Assembly: GCA_905233295.1 (NCBI GenBank)
Contig: CAJODX010000075.1
Location: 1-6,582 of the forward strand
Source: an uncultured Synergistales bacterium
GTDB lineage: Bacteria; Synergistota; Synergistia; Synergistales; Aminobacteriaceae
DNA: 6,582 nucleotides
Direction of reading: 5' to 3'
Shown: positions 5,592-6,582 of the stretch, piece by piece
Layout: every line of letters begins with the position of its first letter
Numbering within the stretch: the stretch's first letter is position 1
Position numbers and translations under genes: made by a program
Notes under the pieces: generated by a model
The model's input: only the letters and a program-made list of their open reading frames with translations
What the model was told of the DNA's origin: nothing
Database searches by the model: none

Positions 5592-6582
5592 ATGGAAATT
5601 TTTCGGACGGCTATGCGTTCGCTGCTCAGCAACCGAACACGTTCAATCTTAACGATGCTCGGTATTATAATCGGAGTTGGAGCAGTCATCACAATGGTAG
5701 CCATAGGCAACGGAGCTTCAAGTCAAATGCAGGGGCTTATGGAAGGCTTCGGCTCGAATCTGCTCATCGTTCTGCCTGCACCGCCCAACACAACAGGCGC
5801 ACGTAGCGCGGCAGGCAGCGGAGCAAATTTAACGCTCAATGACTCGGAGGCAATAGCAGACGAATGTTTTTCCGTTTTGAGAACCGCTCCGGAAGTCAAC
5901 GGCTCGGCTCAGGTCATTTACGGCAACAACAACTGGAACACAAGCATCACTGGCTGCACGACTGATATTCTCCCCGTCAGAACATGGGAGATCGGTTCCG
6001 GAGTTTTTTTCACTGATTCAGAAATCCGAAGCGGCGCAAAAGTCTGCGTTATCGGTCAGACGGTCGCAACAGAATTGTTCGGCTACACAGACCCCGTTGA
6101 CAGCACTATAAGAATCAGAAATATTCCCTTCAGAATCTGCGGCGTAATGAAGGCAAAGGGCGCAAACTCTTTCGGCGTTGATCAGGACGATTTTGTTCTC
6201 GTTCCTATAACGACAGCTCAAAGACGTTTATTCAGATTCGGCGCACGCGTTGACAATGTAAGACGAATCAACGTTCAGGCAAAATCGCGCGAACTTTTAG
6301 ATTCCGCAAAAGATGAAGTCATTGCGATTTTAAGACAGCGGCATAAACTTTCGGACGGCGTTGAAAACGATTTTGACATTCGCGATCTTACGCAAACCCT
6401 TGAGAACGCCGCAAACATGGCGAATATTATGAGTCTTCTTTTAGGCGCAATAGCTTCAATATCGTTAATTGTCGGCGGCATCGGCATAATGAACATAATG
6501 CTCGTTTCCGTGAGTGAACGAACCCGTGAGATAGGCATAAGAATGGCAATCGGTGCAAGACCGGCAAATGTCAGAATGCAAT
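5592..6582 (+). CDS. MacB/FtsX-family ABC transporter permease, 3' end outside the window
   Basis: The first 330 residues are visible and the frame is open to the window edge. After a short cytoplasmic N-terminus with a basic S-N-R-T-R-S segment, a first membrane helix spans about 19-39. A large extracytoplasmic MacB_PCD-like domain follows (about 40-270), and a second membrane helix begins near 280 (S-L-L-L-G-A-I-A-S-I-S-L-I-V-G-G). It runs into the FtsX-family motif S-E-R-T-R-E-I-G-I-R-M-A-I-G-A-R (308-323). Full length should be about 400 residues. It lacks the fused N-terminal ATPase of E. coli MacB, so it is a split-type permease that needs a separate ATPase and probably an adaptor protein; neither is visible, and the gene just upstream is aroK. 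The substrate is unknown; relatives export peptides, antibiotics or lipoproteins. ATG 5592 has only a weak, distant GGGAAG upstream. The 84-nt AT-rich gap before it shows no convincing promoter or GC-rich terminator. Confidence 0.9.
   Translation, partial: MEIFRTAMRSLLSNRTRSILTMLGIIIGVGAVITMVAIGNGASSQMQGLMEGFGSNLLIVLPAPPNTTGARSAAGSGANLTLNDSEAIADECFSVLRTAPEVNGSAQVIYGNNNWNTSITGCTTDILPVRTWEIGSGVFFTDSEIRSGAKVCVIGQTVATELFGYTDPVDSTIRIRNIPFRICGVMKAKGANSFGVDQDDFVLVPITTAQRRLFRFGARVDNVRRINVQAKSRELLDSAKDEVIAILRQRHKLSDGVENDFDIRDLTQTLENAANMANIMSLLLGAIASISLIVGGIGIMNIMLVSVSERTREIGIRMAIGARPANVRMQ

Noticed and set aside
6018..6538. Antisense reading frames within the permease gene
   Set aside because: They are fully inside a well-supported membrane protein gene and show no domain or start signal.

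Overview
The window holds most of an aromatic amino acid (shikimate/chorismate) biosynthesis cluster. All genes are on the + strand. In order: the 3' end of a trpG/pabA-type glutamine amidotransferase; an AroQ chorismate mutase with a C-terminal ACT-like domain; a regulatory leader; then tyrA (prephenate dehydrogenase), aroA (EPSP synthase), aroC (chorismate synthase), pheA (prephenate dehydratase plus ACT) and aroK (shikimate kinase, with a damaged 3' end). A MacB/FtsX-type ABC permease follows and runs off the right edge.

The most notable element lies between the chorismate mutase and tyrA (about 699-941). A good sigma70-like promoter overlaps the end of the chorismate mutase gene. It is followed by a 35-codon leader ORF that encodes Y-F-G-Y-F-S-R-W-Y-F, so seven of ten consecutive codons are Tyr, Phe or Trp. 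The leader stop codon abuts one strand of a long antiterminator-like helix (851-865 with 891-910). That helix is mutually exclusive with a strong intrinsic terminator (906-941) just before tyrA. This is the full layout of a ribosome-mediated attenuator that would sense all three aromatic amino acids and control tyrA-aroA-aroC-pheA-aroK. The chorismate mutase lies upstream of the promoter and so outside this control.

The tyrA-aroK genes are tightly packed: a 4-nt ATGA overlap, an 11-nt overlap, and gaps of 36 and 22 nt. Their internal members have strong Shine-Dalgarno sequences. Together they cover shikimate phosphorylation, EPSP formation, chorismate formation, and the first committed steps from prephenate to Tyr and to Phe. 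DAHP synthase, aroB, aroD and aroE are not in the window. The shikimate kinase reading frame ends early at 5398, and the expected C-terminus continues in the +1 frame to 5507. A short segment that normally carries a conserved lid/substrate Arg motif is missing, which means a broken gene or an assembly error.

Organism: AT-leaning DNA, the clostridial-type forms of AroC (GQSHG, GGGHFSGRLTA), EPSP synthase (KSEAHR, ESGSTLRF) and PheA, and the tyrA-aroA-aroC-pheA-aroK order suggest an anaerobic Bacillota (Clostridia-like) or possibly Synergistota genome. This is a judgement from remembered family features, not a search. No RNA genes, CRISPR arrays or mobile elements were seen.
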